64,000 nucleotides of DNA from Parahaliea aestuarii. GTDB taxonomy: Bacteria; Pseudomonadota; Gammaproteobacteria; Pseudomonadales; Halieaceae. Shown one piece after another: positions 17,645 to 28,356 of this stretch. Under the pieces are notes generated by a model. That model saw only the letters and a program-made list of their open reading frames with translations. It ran no database searches and was not told where the DNA came from. Made by a program: the position numbers and the translations under genes. Within the stretch, counting starts at the first letter, position 1. Every line of letters begins with the position of its first letter. Location of the stretch: assembly GCF_008064635.1 (NCBI RefSeq), contig NZ_VRYZ01000004.1, positions 186,001 through 250,000 on the forward strand. The letters are read 5' to 3'.

Positions 17645-18829
17645 CTAGTCGTCGAGCGGAGTAATTTCAAAGGCGGACAGGGTGCCACCGTTATCGTACA
17701 CGTAGAGCACATTGCCATCGGCAACCATGTCGGCGCGGGCGCCGTCGCTGTCCACTTCGGTGCGACCCGCGAAGCTGCCATCCACCTGGGAAATCAGGTG
17801 TACCACACCCTCGAAGTCGACCACGGCCACATAACTGTTGACCGGAGTCGGCCGCGACAGTTCACGGTAACCGAGGTCGCCCTGGGTCCAGCGCACGCCC
17901 TGGCCACCGCGCAGGTAGGCCGTCAGGGTGCCGTCGGCGTCGGCCACGTAGACATTCCCGAAGCCGGTCGATACACCGGAGAAGGACGAAACGTTCTGCT
18001 GCCACAGTTTGCGGCCGCTCCCCACTTCGATGGCGGCAATACGGCCCTGGTAGCTGGCCGCGTAGAGTTCATTGCCCGCCAGCTCCATGGTGCCGTCGAT
18101 ATCCACGATGCGCTCAATCTCGGAGCGGCCCTGGGAGATGGCCACCCGCACTTCCCAGGCGATGTCGCCACTGTCGGTCTCGAATGCCAGCACCCGACCG
18201 TTGGCGAAAGCCGCGTAGACCTTGCTGCCATCGAGAATGGGCGTGCTGGTGCCGCGCAGGGTCAGTACCGGAACATTGCTGTCGTAGGTCCACTGCTTCT
18301 CGCCACTCTCGTAGTCGAGACCGAACAGTTTGCCGTCATAGGTCTGGGCGACCACGTGGCGGCCGTTGCCCTGGGGCGGTGCCAACACTTCACCGGTGAC
18401 GCCGGTTTTCCACAACTGGCTGCCGTCTGCGGCAGACAGGCGCAACACCGAACCGTCACTGCCGCCGACAAAAAGGCTGTCCTCGTATACACTGACGCCA
18501 CCGGACAGACGGGTATCCAGTTCCACGTCCCACAGGGTCTTGCCGGTTTTGCGGTTCAGGGCGACCACTTCCCCGTCGGCGGAAGCGACGTAAATGCGAT
18601 CGCCGGCCAGGGCCGGACGCAGGTGGTACAGCCCCTTGCCCTGGCCATCCCCCACACCCTTGGACCACAGGCGCTTGATCTTCACCGTGGGGGTGATGTC
18701 CTGCAGCTCTACTGGCTGGTTGGGATCTTCTTCATCGTCAATTTCAAACCAGCCCTTGACGGTAGAGCAGGCCGCGAGGCTCATGGCCAGGGACAGCACG
18801 GCGAGGGTGCGCAGGGCGGAGTGGATCAT
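17645..18829 (-). CDS. bamB: outer-membrane assembly lipoprotein BamB
   Basis: A subunit of the BAM complex, which inserts beta-barrel proteins into the outer membrane. The 394-residue protein starts with a lipoprotein signal ([11 protein letters not shown], lipidated Cys at about 22) followed by a seven- to eight-bladed PQQ-type beta-propeller: repeated W and G patterns such as [34 protein letters not shown] and [16 protein letters not shown]. The start overlaps the yfgM stop by 4 bp and der follows, the standard gammaproteobacterial order. The three TonB receptors in this window would be among its clients. Confidence 0.95.
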   Translation of the reverse strand: MIHSALRTLAVLSLAMSLAACSTVKGWFEIDDEEDPNQPVELQDITPTVKIKRLWSKGVGDGQGKGLYHLRPALAGDRIYVASADGEVVALNRKTGKTLWDVELDTRLSGGVSVYEDSLFVGGSDGSVLRLSAADGSQLWKTGVTGEVLAPPQGNGRHVVAQTYDGKLFGLDYESGEKQWTYDSNVPVLTLRGTSTPILDGSKVYAAFANGRVLAFETDSGDIAWEVRVAISQGRSEIERIVDIDGTMELAGNELYAASYQGRIAAIEVGSGRKLWQQNVSSFSGVSTGFGNVYVADADGTLTAYLRGGQGVRWTQGDLGYRELSRPTPVNSYVAVVDFEGVVHLISQVDGSFAGRTEVDSDGARADMVADGNVLYVYDNGGTLSAFEITPLDD

Positions 18830-19575
18830 GGCGTTTCCTCCTCTGCGTCGGCCGGCGCCTCTGCTTCCTGGGCAACGGCCGGCAGCGGGTCGCTCACCGC
18901 CACCGAAATCTCCCGCGGCTCGGCGGGCTTCAGGCTGGCAATTTTCTGTTCCAGTGCTGTCAGCGGCGGCACCTGGGTGCCCTCGCTGGCGACCTGCCGG
19001 GCCAGCTCGTAGGCGGCTAGCGCCTCGCTGTCGCGACCGGCGGACAGCAAAATATCGCCCTCCGCCATGGCGTAACTCGCTGCATAGGGGTTTTCACCCG
19101 TGACCTCGAGCAGGGCCAGGGCCCCCTCGGTATCACCCTGGGAGGCCACGACCCGGGCCAGGCGCTGCTGGGCGACCAGCGCGCTGTCGCTGCCGCTGTC
19201 GGCCTCGGCGAGCACCCAGCGCAGTTCGCTCTCTGCAGTCTCCAGGTCACCTTCCTGCACCGCCAGGCGAGCCGCCTGCAGCGCCGCGAAAATGGCGTAG
19301 GCGGAACCGCTGTAGTCGGTCTTGATCTGCGCCGCCAGGCGCTCCGCCACACCCAACTGTGCCGGGTTCTGGCCGGCTCCGGCTGCCGCTTCCAGCAATT
19401 CCTGGTAGAGGTCCGAGGCGGCCTCGTTCTGACCCTGGCTGTATTCCTGCCAGCCCTGCCAGCCAAAGGCGCCCACCAGCGCCAGGGCAATGCCCGCCAG
19501 GGTGGAGCGACCGTTGTCGTCCCACCAGCGCTTGAGGGCCTCTACCTGTTCTTCTTCGCTACGATAATCTTCCAC
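18826..19575 (-). CDS. yfgM: YfgM-type TPR protein, SecYEG-associated
   Basis: The 249-residue protein has a short cytoplasmic start rich in acidic residues (EDYRSEEEQVEALKRWW), a single membrane helix (STLAGIALALVGAFGWQGW) and a periplasmic part with tetratricopeptide-like helices. This matches YfgM, the partner of PpiD at the translocon. The start is a GTG behind AAGGAAA. It lies between hisS (24 bp) and bamB (4-bp overlap). The last about 35 residues are an acidic, Ala/Glu-rich tail that is probably disordered. Confidence 0.9.
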   Translation of the reverse strand: MEDYRSEEEQVEALKRWWDDNGRSTLAGIALALVGAFGWQGWQEYSQGQNEAASDLYQELLEAAAGAGQNPAQLGVAERLAAQIKTDYSGSAYAIFAALQAARLAVQEGDLETAESELRWVLAEADSGSDSALVAQQRLARVVASQGDTEGALALLEVTGENPYAASYAMAEGDILLSAGRDSEALAAYELARQVASEGTQVPPLTALEQKIASLKPAEPREISVAVSDPLPAVAQEAEAPADAEEETP

Positions 19576-19599
19576 GTCGTTTCCTTATTGCTTTGCTCT

Positions 19600-20871
<1,272 letters not shown>

Positions 20872-20897
20872 CGTATCTCCAGATCGATGGCAGCGCC

Positions 20898-22028
20898 TCA
20901 GGCGCTGGACTTGAGAATGAGTTGTTCCTCCTGCCGCGCGCGCTCGGTCTCGAGGTCGGCGGCGCGCTGGCGGATCACCTGTTCCAGGTGATCGATGAAG
21001 GACTGGTTGCTGACCTTGTGATCCGGCTCGCCGTTCACGTAGATCAGGTTGCTCGGGGTGGCGCCGGTCAGGCCCACATCGGCCTCGCGCGCTTCGCCGG
21101 GACCATTGACGATGCAGCCGATCACGGCCACATCCATCGGCGTGCGGATGTCCTCGAGGCGCTGTTCCAGCGCATTCATGGTGCCGATGACGTCGAAGTT
21201 CTGTCGCGAGCAGGAGGGGCAGGCAATAAAGTTGATGCCGTTGGTACGCAGCTTGAGGCTCTTGAGGATTTCGAAGCCAACCTTCACCTCCTCCACCGGG
21301 TCGGCCGCCAGGGAGATGCGGATGGTGTCGCCGATACCGTCCATCAGCAGCATGCCCAGGCCCACGGCGGACTTCACCGTGCCGCCGCGCAGGCCGCCGG
21401 CCTCGGTGATCCCCAGGTGCAGGGGCTGGTCAATCTGCTTGGCCAGCAGGCGATAGGCCTCCACCGCCATGAACACTTCCGAGGCCTTCACACTGACCTT
21501 GAAGTCGTAGTAATTGTGCCGGTCGAGAATGTCGACATGGCGCATGGCGGACTCCACCAGCGCCTCGGCGGTAGGCTCGCCGTATTTGCGCTGCAGGTCC
21601 TTGCCGAGGGAGCCGGCATTGACGCCGATACGGATCGGGATGCCCTTGTCCCGGGCCGAGTGAATGACCTCGCGCACCTTGTCGTCACGGCCGATATTGC
21701 CGGGGTTGATGCGCAGGCAGTCGACCCCGTACTCCGCCACCTTGAGGGCGATGCGGTGATCAAAGTGGATATCCGCCACCAGGGGAACCTCCACCCGGGC
21801 GCGGATGGCGCGAAAGGCCTCGGCGGCCTCCATGCTGGGTACCGACACTCGCACGATGTCGGCGCCGGCATCGGCAATGGCCTGCACCTGGGCCACCGTG
21901 GCGGCCACGTCGCAGGTCTCGGTGTTGGTCATGCTCTGCACACTGATCGGCGCATCGCCACCGACGGCGACACTGCCCACCTGAATTTGTCGGCTCACCC
22001 GGCGTTTGATTGGGGATGCTGCTTTCAT
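20898..22028 (-). CDS. ispG: 4-hydroxy-3-methylbut-2-enyl diphosphate synthase (IspG/GcpE)
   Basis: Penultimate enzyme of the MEP isoprenoid pathway, an iron-sulfur protein. The 376-residue form starts at the ATG at 22026-22028, which overlaps the rodZ-like stop as ATGA; an upstream frame opening at 22094 would only read into that gene. [13 protein letters not shown] and the TIM-barrel segments are typical, and the [4Fe-4S] ligands appear as CPSC and [10 protein letters not shown] near the C terminus. The C-terminal 25 residues are a charged extension ([15 protein letters not shown]). Confidence 0.96.
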   Translation of the reverse strand: MKAASPIKRRVSRQIQVGSVAVGGDAPISVQSMTNTETCDVAATVAQVQAIADAGADIVRVSVPSMEAAEAFRAIRARVEVPLVADIHFDHRIALKVAEYGVDCLRINPGNIGRDDKVREVIHSARDKGIPIRIGVNAGSLGKDLQRKYGEPTAEALVESAMRHVDILDRHNYYDFKVSVKASEVFMAVEAYRLLAKQIDQPLHLGITEAGGLRGGTVKSAVGLGMLLMDGIGDTIRISLAADPVEEVKVGFEILKSLKLRTNGINFIACPSCSRQNFDVIGTMNALEQRLEDIRTPMDVAVIGCIVNGPGEAREADVGLTGATPSNLIYVNGEPDHKVSNQSFIDHLEQVIRQRAADLETERARQEEQLILKSSA

Positions 22029-22441
22029 ACCGTCACCGTATTTACCATCTCCAGAACCGCTACCGTATCGGCTGCACTGCCCCGCCACCACCACAATCCC
22101 GCCACCAGCAGCGCCAGTAGCACCACACCCAGACCAATTTGCAAAAGCTGGGTTTGCCGCGCACTGCCCGCTGGCACCACCCGGCGCACCGGCCCGGGGC
22201 CTGCCATGTCGCCGGCCACCTGGTCAAAGGCCGCCATCAATGGAGCCTCTGCCATACCCAGAAATTTACCGTAGGCGCGCACATAGCCGCGGGCGAAGGT
22301 CGGCCTGCGCAGCGCGGCGTAATCATCGCGCTCGATAATGGCCACGTAGCACGGCAGCCAGTTCATGCGCCGCGTGATGTCTTCCGGGCTCAGTTTGCGC
22401 GCCTCGCGAGCGCGACGCAGCATGGCGCCCGGGGATTCCAC
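22025..22441 (-). CDS. short RodZ-like protein (HTH + membrane helix only)
   Basis: This 138-residue protein has the RodZ N-terminal helix-turn-helix ([19 protein letters not shown] then [17 protein letters not shown], about 6-63), a short linker and one membrane helix (about 99-119), then only about 19 residues. Full RodZ is roughly 300-340 residues and carries a periplasmic DUF4115 domain that is missing here. The GTG at 22439-22441 has GAGGAA at 9-base spacing. It keeps the usual place between pilF and ispG. RodZ links MreB to the membrane in rod-shape control; the cytoplasmic MreB-binding part is kept. Confidence 0.8.
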   Translation of the reverse strand: MESPGAMLRRAREARKLSPEDITRRMNWLPCYVAIIERDDYAALRRPTFARGYVRAYGKFLGMAEAPLMAAFDQVAGDMAGPGPVRRVVPAGSARQTQLLQIGLGVVLLALLVAGLWWWRGSAADTVAVLEMVNTVTV

Positions 22442-22454
22442 TGTGTTGCTTTCC

Positions 22455-23252
22455 TCAACCACCGCCCTGAGTCCGTTGGTAGGCCTGATACTCGGGGGAA
22501 TCCGGGTACAGGTTGCGCAGGGCCATTGCATAACTGCCCTCGGCATTGCGGTCACCGCTGGCCTGGGACAGACGGACGCCGAGCCACAGGCCGCGCGCGG
22601 ACTGCTGTTTCAGCCCGGTGCGATAGACACCATAGTGAGTTTCCGCGGCGGCGATATCACCATCGCGAAAGCGCAGTTCGGCCAGCTCCAGGCGGGCCAC
22701 GCGGTTGGTGGCATCCATGGTCAGCGCGCGCTCAAAGGCCTCGCCGGCGCCGGCGCTGTTATCCAGTTGCAGCCGGCACAGCCCCAGGTTGACGAAGGCC
22801 TTTGGCCGGGCGTTGTAGAGGCTGTCCTTGACCACCATTTCCAGCTGCTTCTCTGCTTCCTGATAGCGCTGCTGGCTGTAGAGGAAGGCGGCGTAATTGT
22901 TGCGGGCGCGGGAAAAACTGCGATCGATGCGGAGCGCCTTTTCAAAGTTTTCCTCTGCCAGGTCGGTCTCTCCGGTGCTCTGGTAGACCAGGGCAAAAGC
23001 TTCGTAGACCTCGGCGTTGTCGGGGTCGATTTCGGCCGCCTGCTTGAGGTTGCGCTTGGCGTTTTCCCAGTCGCCCTCACCGATGTACTTGCGCGCCAGT
23101 TCCACACGCTGCTTGAGGGCCTTTTCCGGCGCTGGCGGATCGGTGAACACGGTTTCGGACTGGGTCACGCAACCGGTCAGGGCCAGCAGCAAGACCACAC
23201 CGGCCCATACCGTGCCGGACCTGAAAATATTGCACAACGCCAAATTGATCAC
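22455..23252 (-). CDS. pilF: type IV pilus biogenesis lipoprotein PilF/PilW
   Basis: Pilotin needed to assemble the PilQ secretin in the outer membrane. The 265-residue protein has a lipoprotein signal ([13 protein letters not shown], Cys at about 28) and six tetratricopeptide repeats (for example [29 protein letters not shown]). Start is a GTG that overlaps the rlmN stop. Position between rlmN and rodZ is conserved in gammaproteobacteria. The pilus genes themselves are outside the window. Confidence 0.93.
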   Translation of the reverse strand: MINLALCNIFRSGTVWAGVVLLLALTGCVTQSETVFTDPPAPEKALKQRVELARKYIGEGDWENAKRNLKQAAEIDPDNAEVYEAFALVYQSTGETDLAEENFEKALRIDRSFSRARNNYAAFLYSQQRYQEAEKQLEMVVKDSLYNARPKAFVNLGLCRLQLDNSAGAGEAFERALTMDATNRVARLELAELRFRDGDIAAAETHYGVYRTGLKQQSARGLWLGVRLSQASGDRNAEGSYAMALRNLYPDSPEYQAYQRTQGGG

Positions 23253-24403
23253 CCCGCTTCTATCACCTGGTTCTGCCCAGCGGCGTTGCGATAGCGCTCA
23301 CTGCGACGGGTACGGTCCACCACCTGTCCTACCAACTGGCCGCAGGCGGCGTCGATATCGTCGCCGCGGGTGGTGCGAACGGTGACAATATATCCCGCAT
23401 CCACCAGCACTTGCCAGAAGCGCGACACCGCATTGCCGCTGGGGCGACGATATTGCGACTGGGGAAAGGGGTTGAAGGGGATCAGATTGATCTTGCAGGG
23501 AAAATCCTGCAGCAGGACGGCCAGCTCGCGAGCGTGCTCGGGCTGGTCGTTGACCCCGGCCATCAGGGTGTATTCCACCGTCACCACGCGCTTGTTGTCG
23601 CTCTGGGCGTCGATGTAGTTGCGACTGCTTTCCAGCAGGCGGGCAATGGGGTACTTGCGGTTGATCGGCACCAGCTCGTTGCGCAGGGCGTCGTTGGGAG
23701 CGTGCAGGGAAATGGCCAGCGAGGCTTCACTCACTTCGGCCAGCTTGTCCAGCGCCGGCACCACGCCGGAGGTGCTGAGGGTCACCCGGCGTTTGGAAAT
23801 ACCGTAGGCGAGGTCCTCCATCATCAGGTTCATGGCAGAGACCACGTTGTCGAAATTGAGCAGGGGTTCGCCCATGCCCATCATCACCACGTTGGTTACC
23901 ACCCGCCCCTTGCCGGACTGGAAGGCGTCGAAGGATTTGATCGCCAGCCACACCTGGCCGATGATCTCCGCCGCGCTCAGGTCCTGCATGAAGCCCTGCT
24001 TGCCGGTGGAGCAGAAAGAGCAGTCGAGGCTGCAACCCACCTGGGAAGACACACAGAGGGTGGCGCGCTCGCGATCGGGAATCAGCACCGCTTCCACCAG
24101 GCCACCGCCGTCCACGCGGATGGCCCACTTGCGGGTGCCATCGGCAGAGTCGTGCTGGCTGACGATTTCCGGCGGGCGCACTTCCGCGACCTGCGCCAGC
24201 TTCTCGCGCAGGGCCTTGCCGAGATTGGACATCTCGGCAATGTCGATCACACCGGCGTGATGAATCCACTTCAGCACCTGCTGGGCGCGGAACGTCTTCT
24301 CCCCGATATCCAGGAAGAACTGCTCCATCTGCGCCCTGGTCAGCCCGAGCAGGTTGACCTTGTCGGGCGTTGCGCTGGTGGCGATGGTTGTCGGACTATT
24401 CAT
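23249..24403 (-). CDS. rlmN: dual-specificity rRNA/tRNA methyltransferase RlmN
   Basis: Radical-SAM enzyme that methylates C2 of A2503 in 23S rRNA and A37 in some tRNAs. In the 384-residue protein the cluster motif is CSLDCSFC (about 127-134), and the GEPLLN and SISLHAPND segments are typical. The second catalytic cysteine lies in DIDAACGQL near the C terminus (about 357). It overlaps pilF by 4 bp and follows ndk by 33 bp. Confidence 0.97.
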   Translation of the reverse strand: MNSPTTIATSATPDKVNLLGLTRAQMEQFFLDIGEKTFRAQQVLKWIHHAGVIDIAEMSNLGKALREKLAQVAEVRPPEIVSQHDSADGTRKWAIRVDGGGLVEAVLIPDRERATLCVSSQVGCSLDCSFCSTGKQGFMQDLSAAEIIGQVWLAIKSFDAFQSGKGRVVTNVVMMGMGEPLLNFDNVVSAMNLMMEDLAYGISKRRVTLSTSGVVPALDKLAEVSEASLAISLHAPNDALRNELVPINRKYPIARLLESSRNYIDAQSDNKRVVTVEYTLMAGVNDQPEHARELAVLLQDFPCKINLIPFNPFPQSQYRRPSGNAVSRFWQVLVDAGYIVTVRTTRGDDIDAACGQLVGQVVDRTRRSERYRNAAGQNQVIEAG

Positions 24404-24436
24404 GCCGGTGGCCTGTACTTGTAATCTGGCGCGGTA

Positions 24437-24865
24437 TCAGCCGCGCTCGCAGATTTCGCTGGCGGCGAAGAAGTAGGCGATTTCGCGCTCAGCGGAAGCG
24501 GGAGAGTCGGAACCGTGTACCGCGTTGGCGTCGATGGACTGGGCGAAGTCGGCGCGGATGGTGCCGGCCTCGGCTTCCTGCGGGTTGGTGGCGCCCATCA
24601 GCTCGCGATTCTTGGCGATGGCGTTCTCGCCTTCCAGCACCTGTACCACAACCGGGCCGGAGGTCATGAAGCCCACCAGGTCGGCGAAGAAGGGGCGCTC
24701 GCGGTGCTCGGCGTAGAAACCGCCGGCTACATCGTCGGACAGACGCAGCATCTTGGCCGCCACGATCTGCAGGCCGGCCTCTTCGAAGCGGGAATAGATT
24801 TTGCCAACAACATTCTTGGCCACTGCATCGGGTTTGACGATGGAAAGGGTGCGTTCTACTGCCAT
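24437..24865 (-). CDS. ndk: nucleoside diphosphate kinase
   Basis: Balances NTP and dNTP pools through a phospho-histidine intermediate. Translation from the ATG at 24865 gives the usual 142 residues beginning [15 protein letters not shown]; an in-frame extension to 24940 lacks family similarity. The active-site segment is [20 protein letters not shown] with His at about 117. It is the first gene of the minus-strand housekeeping series that runs to the haemoglobin gene. Confidence 0.97.
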   Translation of the reverse strand: MAVERTLSIVKPDAVAKNVVGKIYSRFEEAGLQIVAAKMLRLSDDVAGGFYAEHRERPFFADLVGFMTSGPVVVQVLEGENAIAKNRELMGATNPQEAEAGTIRADFAQSIDANAVHGSDSPASAEREIAYFFAASEICERG

Positions 24866-25023
24866 GAAACTGTCTCCAGTATGGATTTGCGGGAATAGGT
24901 TGAAAAAGCGCGCGTGATTATACGGATTTTGGCCCCGCATTTCATCCGCAGCGCTGCCGTGAAGGAAGTTTATTTTGCCGGTAAATCAGCGGCTTAGCGC
25001 CGCAACCAGGAAAAGCGGAAATT

Positions 25024-26175
25024 TCACGTCCCGCGCAGGCGCGAAACCGCCTGCACCACGCCCTGCGCGGCGCGCTCGGCATCCTCCTCGCTGGTGAAGC
25101 GGCCGAAACTGAAACGCAGGGAGGCGTGGGCCAGATCGTCCGGCACACCCAGGGCCCGCAGCACATAGGAGGGCTCCACACTGGCGGATGTACAGGCGCT
25201 GCCACTGGAGACCGCGAGGCCGTTCAGGGCCATCAACAGGGACTCCCCCTCAACCCCGGCAAAGGCGAGATTGATGGCGCCCGGCAGGCCGCGAGCGGGA
25301 TTGCCGTTGACGGTGACACCGGGCAGAGTCGAAACGGTCGCGAGAAAGGCATCGCGCAGGCCGCCGACCCGCGCCGCCTCCGCCGCCATTTCCTGCCGTG
25401 CAATGCGGGCGGCCTCCCCCATGCCCACAATCTGGTGGGTGGCGAGCGTACCGGAGCGCATGCCGCGCTCGTGGCCACCGCCGTGCATCTGGGCCTCAAG
25501 GCGCAGCGGCGGCTGGCGCCGGACATAGAGCGCGCCCATGCCCTTGGGGCCGTAGAATTTGTGCGCCGACAGGGACATCAGATCCACCGCCATGGCCTTC
25601 ACATCGATCGGCAGCTTGCCTGCGCTCTGGGCGGCGTCGACGTGGAAGAACACCCCGGCTTCCCGGCACAGGGCGCCGATGGCGGCGATATCGTTCACCG
25701 CCCCCACTTCGTTGTTGGCGTGCATGATGCTCACCAGCACAGTGCCCTCCCGCAGGGCGGCCGCCACCGCGGCGGGCTCAATCACGCCGTCGACGCCGGG
25801 CTCGAGGTAGGTCACCTCGAAGCCCTCGGTCTCGAGGTGGGCGCAGGTATCCAGCACCGCCTTGTGCTCGATCTTCGAGGTGACAATATGCCTGCCGCGC
25901 TCACGGTGATAGTGGGCAACCCCCTTGATGGCGAGGTTGTCCGCCTCGGTGGCGCCGGAGGTCCACACGATCTCTCGCGGGTCGGCGCCCAGCAGGTCCG
26001 CCACCTCCCGGCGGGCCTCCTCTACAGCGGCCTCGGCGCGCCAGCCGATCATGTGCGAGCGCGATGCCGGGTTGCCGTAGTTGCCCTCCACGGTCAGGCA
26101 CTGGCACATCTTTTCGGCGACCCGCGGGTCGACCGGGGTGGTGGCGAGATAGTCGAGGTAGATCGGGGAAGCCAT
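25024..26175 (-). CDS. IscS-type cysteine desulfurase, short form
   Basis: Pyridoxal-phosphate enzyme that takes sulfur from cysteine for iron-sulfur clusters and tRNA thiolation. In the 383-residue protein the PLP lysine is in [11 protein letters not shown] and the catalytic cysteine in [21 protein letters not shown], the IscS (group I) active loop. It ends at SRLRGT, so it lacks the roughly 20-residue C-terminal tail with which IscS (about 404 residues) contacts IscU. No iscR, iscU or iscA neighbours it; trmJ is 6 bp upstream in the same direction. A role in sulfur supply is clear, the partner scaffold is not. Confidence 0.85.
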   Translation of the reverse strand: MASPIYLDYLATTPVDPRVAEKMCQCLTVEGNYGNPASRSHMIGWRAEAAVEEARREVADLLGADPREIVWTSGATEADNLAIKGVAHYHRERGRHIVTSKIEHKAVLDTCAHLETEGFEVTYLEPGVDGVIEPAAVAAALREGTVLVSIMHANNEVGAVNDIAAIGALCREAGVFFHVDAAQSAGKLPIDVKAMAVDLMSLSAHKFYGPKGMGALYVRRQPPLRLEAQMHGGGHERGMRSGTLATHQIVGMGEAARIARQEMAAEAARVGGLRDAFLATVSTLPGVTVNGNPARGLPGAINLAFAGVEGESLLMALNGLAVSSGSACTSASVEPSYVLRALGVPDDLAHASLRFSFGRFTSEEDAERAAQGVVQAVSRLRGT

Positions 26176-26181
26176 GGCGCC

Positions 26182-26949
26182 TTACTCGCTGCCGCCCGGG
26201 CTCGAGACAGTCGCGCTGTCGCGGGGCAGGAACTTCTGGGTTTCGGTGAGAATGCCGCGCAGGATGTTCAGCTCCATCTCGTCCAGTCGCACCCGGCTGT
26301 AGAGACGGCGCAGGCGGGTCATCAGCTGGCGTGGCGCCGCCGGGTCGAGAAAGCCCAGCTGGACCAGGGTTTCCTCAAGGTGGACGTAGAAGCGCTCCAT
26401 GTTCTCGCGCGTGGCGAAGGGGGTATCCCACTCCGCGTCCTCACTGGCGGGCAGGCGCCCGGCGTCCAGCAGCATACGCAGCTCATAGCACACCACCTGC
26501 ACCGCCATGGCGAGATTGAGGGAGCTGTAGTCTTCAGAAGTGGGGATATTCAGGTGCAGGTTGCAGCGCCGCAGTTCTTCGTTGGTGAGTCCGCGGTCCT
26601 CGCGCCCGAACAGCACCGCCACCTGCTCATGCACCGAGGCCTCGGCCATGCGCCCGGCGCAGGCCCGCGGGTCCTGCAGCGGCCAGGGAATATTGCGACT
26701 GCGGGCGCTGGTGCCCACCACAAACTGGCAGTCGGCAATCGCCTCATCGAGGGTCCGGGTCACCACCGCGCCGTCCAGCACATCAGCGGCGGTGGCCGCC
26801 CGCCAGGTGGCCTGCTCGTCGGGGTACTGGCGCGGCTCCACCAGGTAGAGGCGCGACAGGCCCATGTTCTTCATTGCACGGGCCACCCCGCCGATGTTGC
26901 CCGGGTGGGAGGTATTGACCAGCACGATGCGGATATTGTCGAGATTCAT
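26182..26949 (-). CDS. trmJ: tRNA 2'-O-methyltransferase TrmJ
   Basis: SPOUT-class methyltransferase that modifies position 32 of tRNAs. The 255-residue form starting at the ATG at 26949 begins MNLDNIRIVLVNTSHPGNIGG, the family start; the frame extends to 27039 without similarity. The knot region reads VAVLFGREDRGLTNEELRRCN and IPTSEDYSSLNLAMAVQVVCYEL. The C-terminal part (from about 165) is the shorter helical dimer extension of TrmJ. It is divergent from suhB and leads into the iscS-like gene 6 bp later. Confidence 0.92.
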   Translation of the reverse strand: MNLDNIRIVLVNTSHPGNIGGVARAMKNMGLSRLYLVEPRQYPDEQATWRAATAADVLDGAVVTRTLDEAIADCQFVVGTSARSRNIPWPLQDPRACAGRMAEASVHEQVAVLFGREDRGLTNEELRRCNLHLNIPTSEDYSSLNLAMAVQVVCYELRMLLDAGRLPASEDAEWDTPFATRENMERFYVHLEETLVQLGFLDPAAPRQLMTRLRRLYSRVRLDEMELNILRGILTETQKFLPRDSATVSSPGGSE

Positions 26950-27005
26950 GGGGTTTCGGGGGCTGAAAGTAGCGCGCCAGTGTAGCAGATTTACCCTGTA
27001 ATCAG

Positions 27006-27026
27006 GCAGCGATTCGCTGCTATAAT
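27006..27026 (+). promoter_or_regulatory. suhB promoter -10 with adjacent palindrome
   Basis: A perfect TATAAT (27021-27026) lies 36 bp before the suhB ATG. Directly before it, GCAGCGA (27006-27012) and TCGCTGC (27014-27020) make a perfect 7-bp inverted repeat with one central base, filling the spacer between -35 and -10. No good -35 is visible. The repeat could be an operator for this promoter or for the divergent trmJ. Confidence 0.5.
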
Positions 27027-27061
27027 CCGCCGCCCACAATTCTCACCCGGACACACAGACT

Positions 27062-27856
27062 ATGGAACCGATGGTCAACATCGCGCTGCGCGCCGCCCGC
27101 AAAGCCGGCGAGCAGATCGTGCGCGCCTCCGATGATCTCGATCGTATTGAGGTCACGACCAAGGGTCGCAACGATTTCGTGTCCGAGGTGGATCGCGCCG
27201 CCGAGCGCGAGATTGTCTACCAACTGAAAAAAGCCTACCCGGACCACGCCTTCCTCGGCGAGGAAGGCGGCCTGCAGGGCGATGCCAACGCCGAATATCG
27301 CTGGGTAATCGACCCGCTCGATGGCACCACCAATTTCCTGCGTGGCATTCCCCACTACGCGGTTTCCATCGCCTGCCTGTACCGGGGCAAGGTGGAGCAC
27401 GCGGTGATCGTGGACCCGGTACGCCGGGAAGAATTCACCGCCTCCCGCGGCCGCGGTGCCGCCCTCAACGGCCGCCGCATCCGCGTCAGCGAGCGCCACT
27501 CGCTGGACGGCGCCCTGCTCGGCACGGGCATCCCCTTCCGCGATCACTGCGACGATATTCTCGAGCCCTACGCGAAGTCGATTGAAGTGCTGGCGGGCCA
27601 GTGCGCGGGCATCCGCCGCGCCGGTGCTGCCTCGCTGGATCTTGCCTATGTGGCCGCGGGGCGCCTGGATGCGTTCTGGGAAAAGGGCCTGTCGATCTGG
27701 GACATCGCCGCCGGCGCGCTGCTGATACGCGAGGCGGGCGGCCTGATCTCCGACTTCAGCGGTGCCGACAAGCATCTGGAGAACGGCGATGTGGTGTGCG
27801 GCAACCCGAAGTGCTTCAAGGCGGTGCTGCAGGTTACCAGGCCGCTGCTGGGCTGA
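27062..27856 (+). CDS. suhB: inositol monophosphatase family protein SuhB
   Basis: Mg-dependent phosphatase of the IMPase superfamily and, in E. coli, a transcription-antitermination factor for rRNA operons. The 264-residue protein has all family motifs: GEEGG (metal Glu at about 71), DPLDGTTNF (about 87-95) and SIWDIAAGALLIREAGG (about 217-233). Either ATG (27062 or 27071) could start translation; ATG 27062 is taken. It is a single gene, divergent from trmJ, with its own terminator at 27877-27903. Confidence 0.95.
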   Translation: MEPMVNIALRAARKAGEQIVRASDDLDRIEVTTKGRNDFVSEVDRAAEREIVYQLKKAYPDHAFLGEEGGLQGDANAEYRWVIDPLDGTTNFLRGIPHYAVSIACLYRGKVEHAVIVDPVRREEFTASRGRGAALNGRRIRVSERHSLDGALLGTGIPFRDHCDDILEPYAKSIEVLAGQCAGIRRAGAASLDLAYVAAGRLDAFWEKGLSIWDIAAGALLIREAGGLISDFSGADKHLENGDVVCGNPKCFKAVLQVTRPLLG

Positions 27857-27876
27857 TCGGCACTCCTTTACTACTT

Positions 27877-27903
27877 AAAAAGCGCCCCGATGGCGCTTTT
27901 TTT
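27877..27903 (+). terminator. rho-independent terminator of suhB
   Basis: AAAAAGCGCC (27877-27886) pairs with GGCGCTTTTT (27892-27901) around a 5-base loop, ending in seven T residues (27897-27903). It starts about 20 bp after the suhB stop. Confidence 0.9.
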
Positions 27904-27959
27904 GTTTCGGGAAAACCAGGTATTCGATGAAGGAGGTGCTACGTAGGCCGGGAGCGATC

Positions 27960-28055
27960 TGGCTGTGTGCCTCCCCGGACACGCTACAAGCACATCCATG
28001 TGCGCTCGGCACCGGCCATCCATGGCCGCTGACGGTCCGGGGAGGCACACAGCCA
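27960..28055 (+). repeat. structured repeat element, copy A
   Basis: The outer arms 27960-27980 and 28035-28055 are perfectly complementary over 21 bp. The 54-base interior folds into two small hairpins, GCACAT-CC-ATGTGC and CGGCCAT-CC-ATGGCCG, so the whole can form a three-way junction or cruciform. Reverse-complemented copy B shares the interior (starts ACGC, has two CATCCATG hairpins, ends CCGCTGACG), while the outer arms differ almost completely. No transposase gene and no target duplication were seen. Confidence 0.8.
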
Positions 28056-28141
28056 CCTCGCCCCCTGCATCAGTGCAAGTTTTCAATGCAAAAGATTCGA
28101 AAGTGGCAGTTTGAGATCACTGCCGGTTGAGCGCGCGAGGT

Positions 28142-28233
28142 GCCCGAAACCCTTCCGGGACCGTCAGCGGCATGGATGCCGCTGAAGAGACTACATGGAT
28201 GTATTCACGGCGTGTCCCGGAAGGGTTTCGGGC
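28142..28233 (-). repeat. structured repeat element, copy B (inverted)
   Basis: Arms 28142-28161 and 28214-28233 are perfectly complementary over 20 bp. Read on the minus strand the 52-base interior has hairpins TACAT-CC-ATGTA and GCGGCAT-CC-ATGCCGC in the same order and with the same CC loops as copy A. Compared with copy A, the first hairpin has a compensated pair change (C-G to T-A) and the arms are unrelated in sequence except the inner GGAC/GTCC side. Confidence 0.8.
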
Positions 28234-28296
28234 TCCGCGTGTGCGGGATCAACGCGCTTTAAGTCCACGATCCGCGTCTTCCCGCATCTGCGAAAA

Positions 28297-28327
28297 CAAA
28301 AAATGCGCCACCCAGGCGCATTTTTTG
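28297..28327. terminator. bidirectional rho-independent terminator after secF
   Basis: CAAAAAATGCGCC (28297-28309) pairs with GGCGCATTTTTTG (28315-28327) over 13 bp around a 5-base loop. Six T residues follow on either strand, so it can end secF transcripts (minus) and any read-through from suhB (plus). Confidence 0.9.
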
Positions 28328-28356
28328 TCAGGTTATTCCCTATTACCGAAGGAACT

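Larger units (their letters stand above)
27857..28356. other. 500-bp convergent spacer with two terminators and paired repeats
   Basis: This is the longest non-coding stretch in the window. In order it holds the suhB terminator, the structured repeat copy A (27960-28055), 86 bases of plain sequence, repeat copy B in opposite orientation (28142-28233), and the bidirectional terminator by secF. Short reading frames across it follow the repeat arms in other phases and have no convincing start sites, so I call no gene. Confidence 0.8.

Noticed and set aside
27901-28260. Small proteins or a small RNA gene in the suhB/secF spacer
   Set aside because: The open frames track the repeat arms and lack initiation sites, and no promoter was convincing. 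RNA data would be needed to reopen this.
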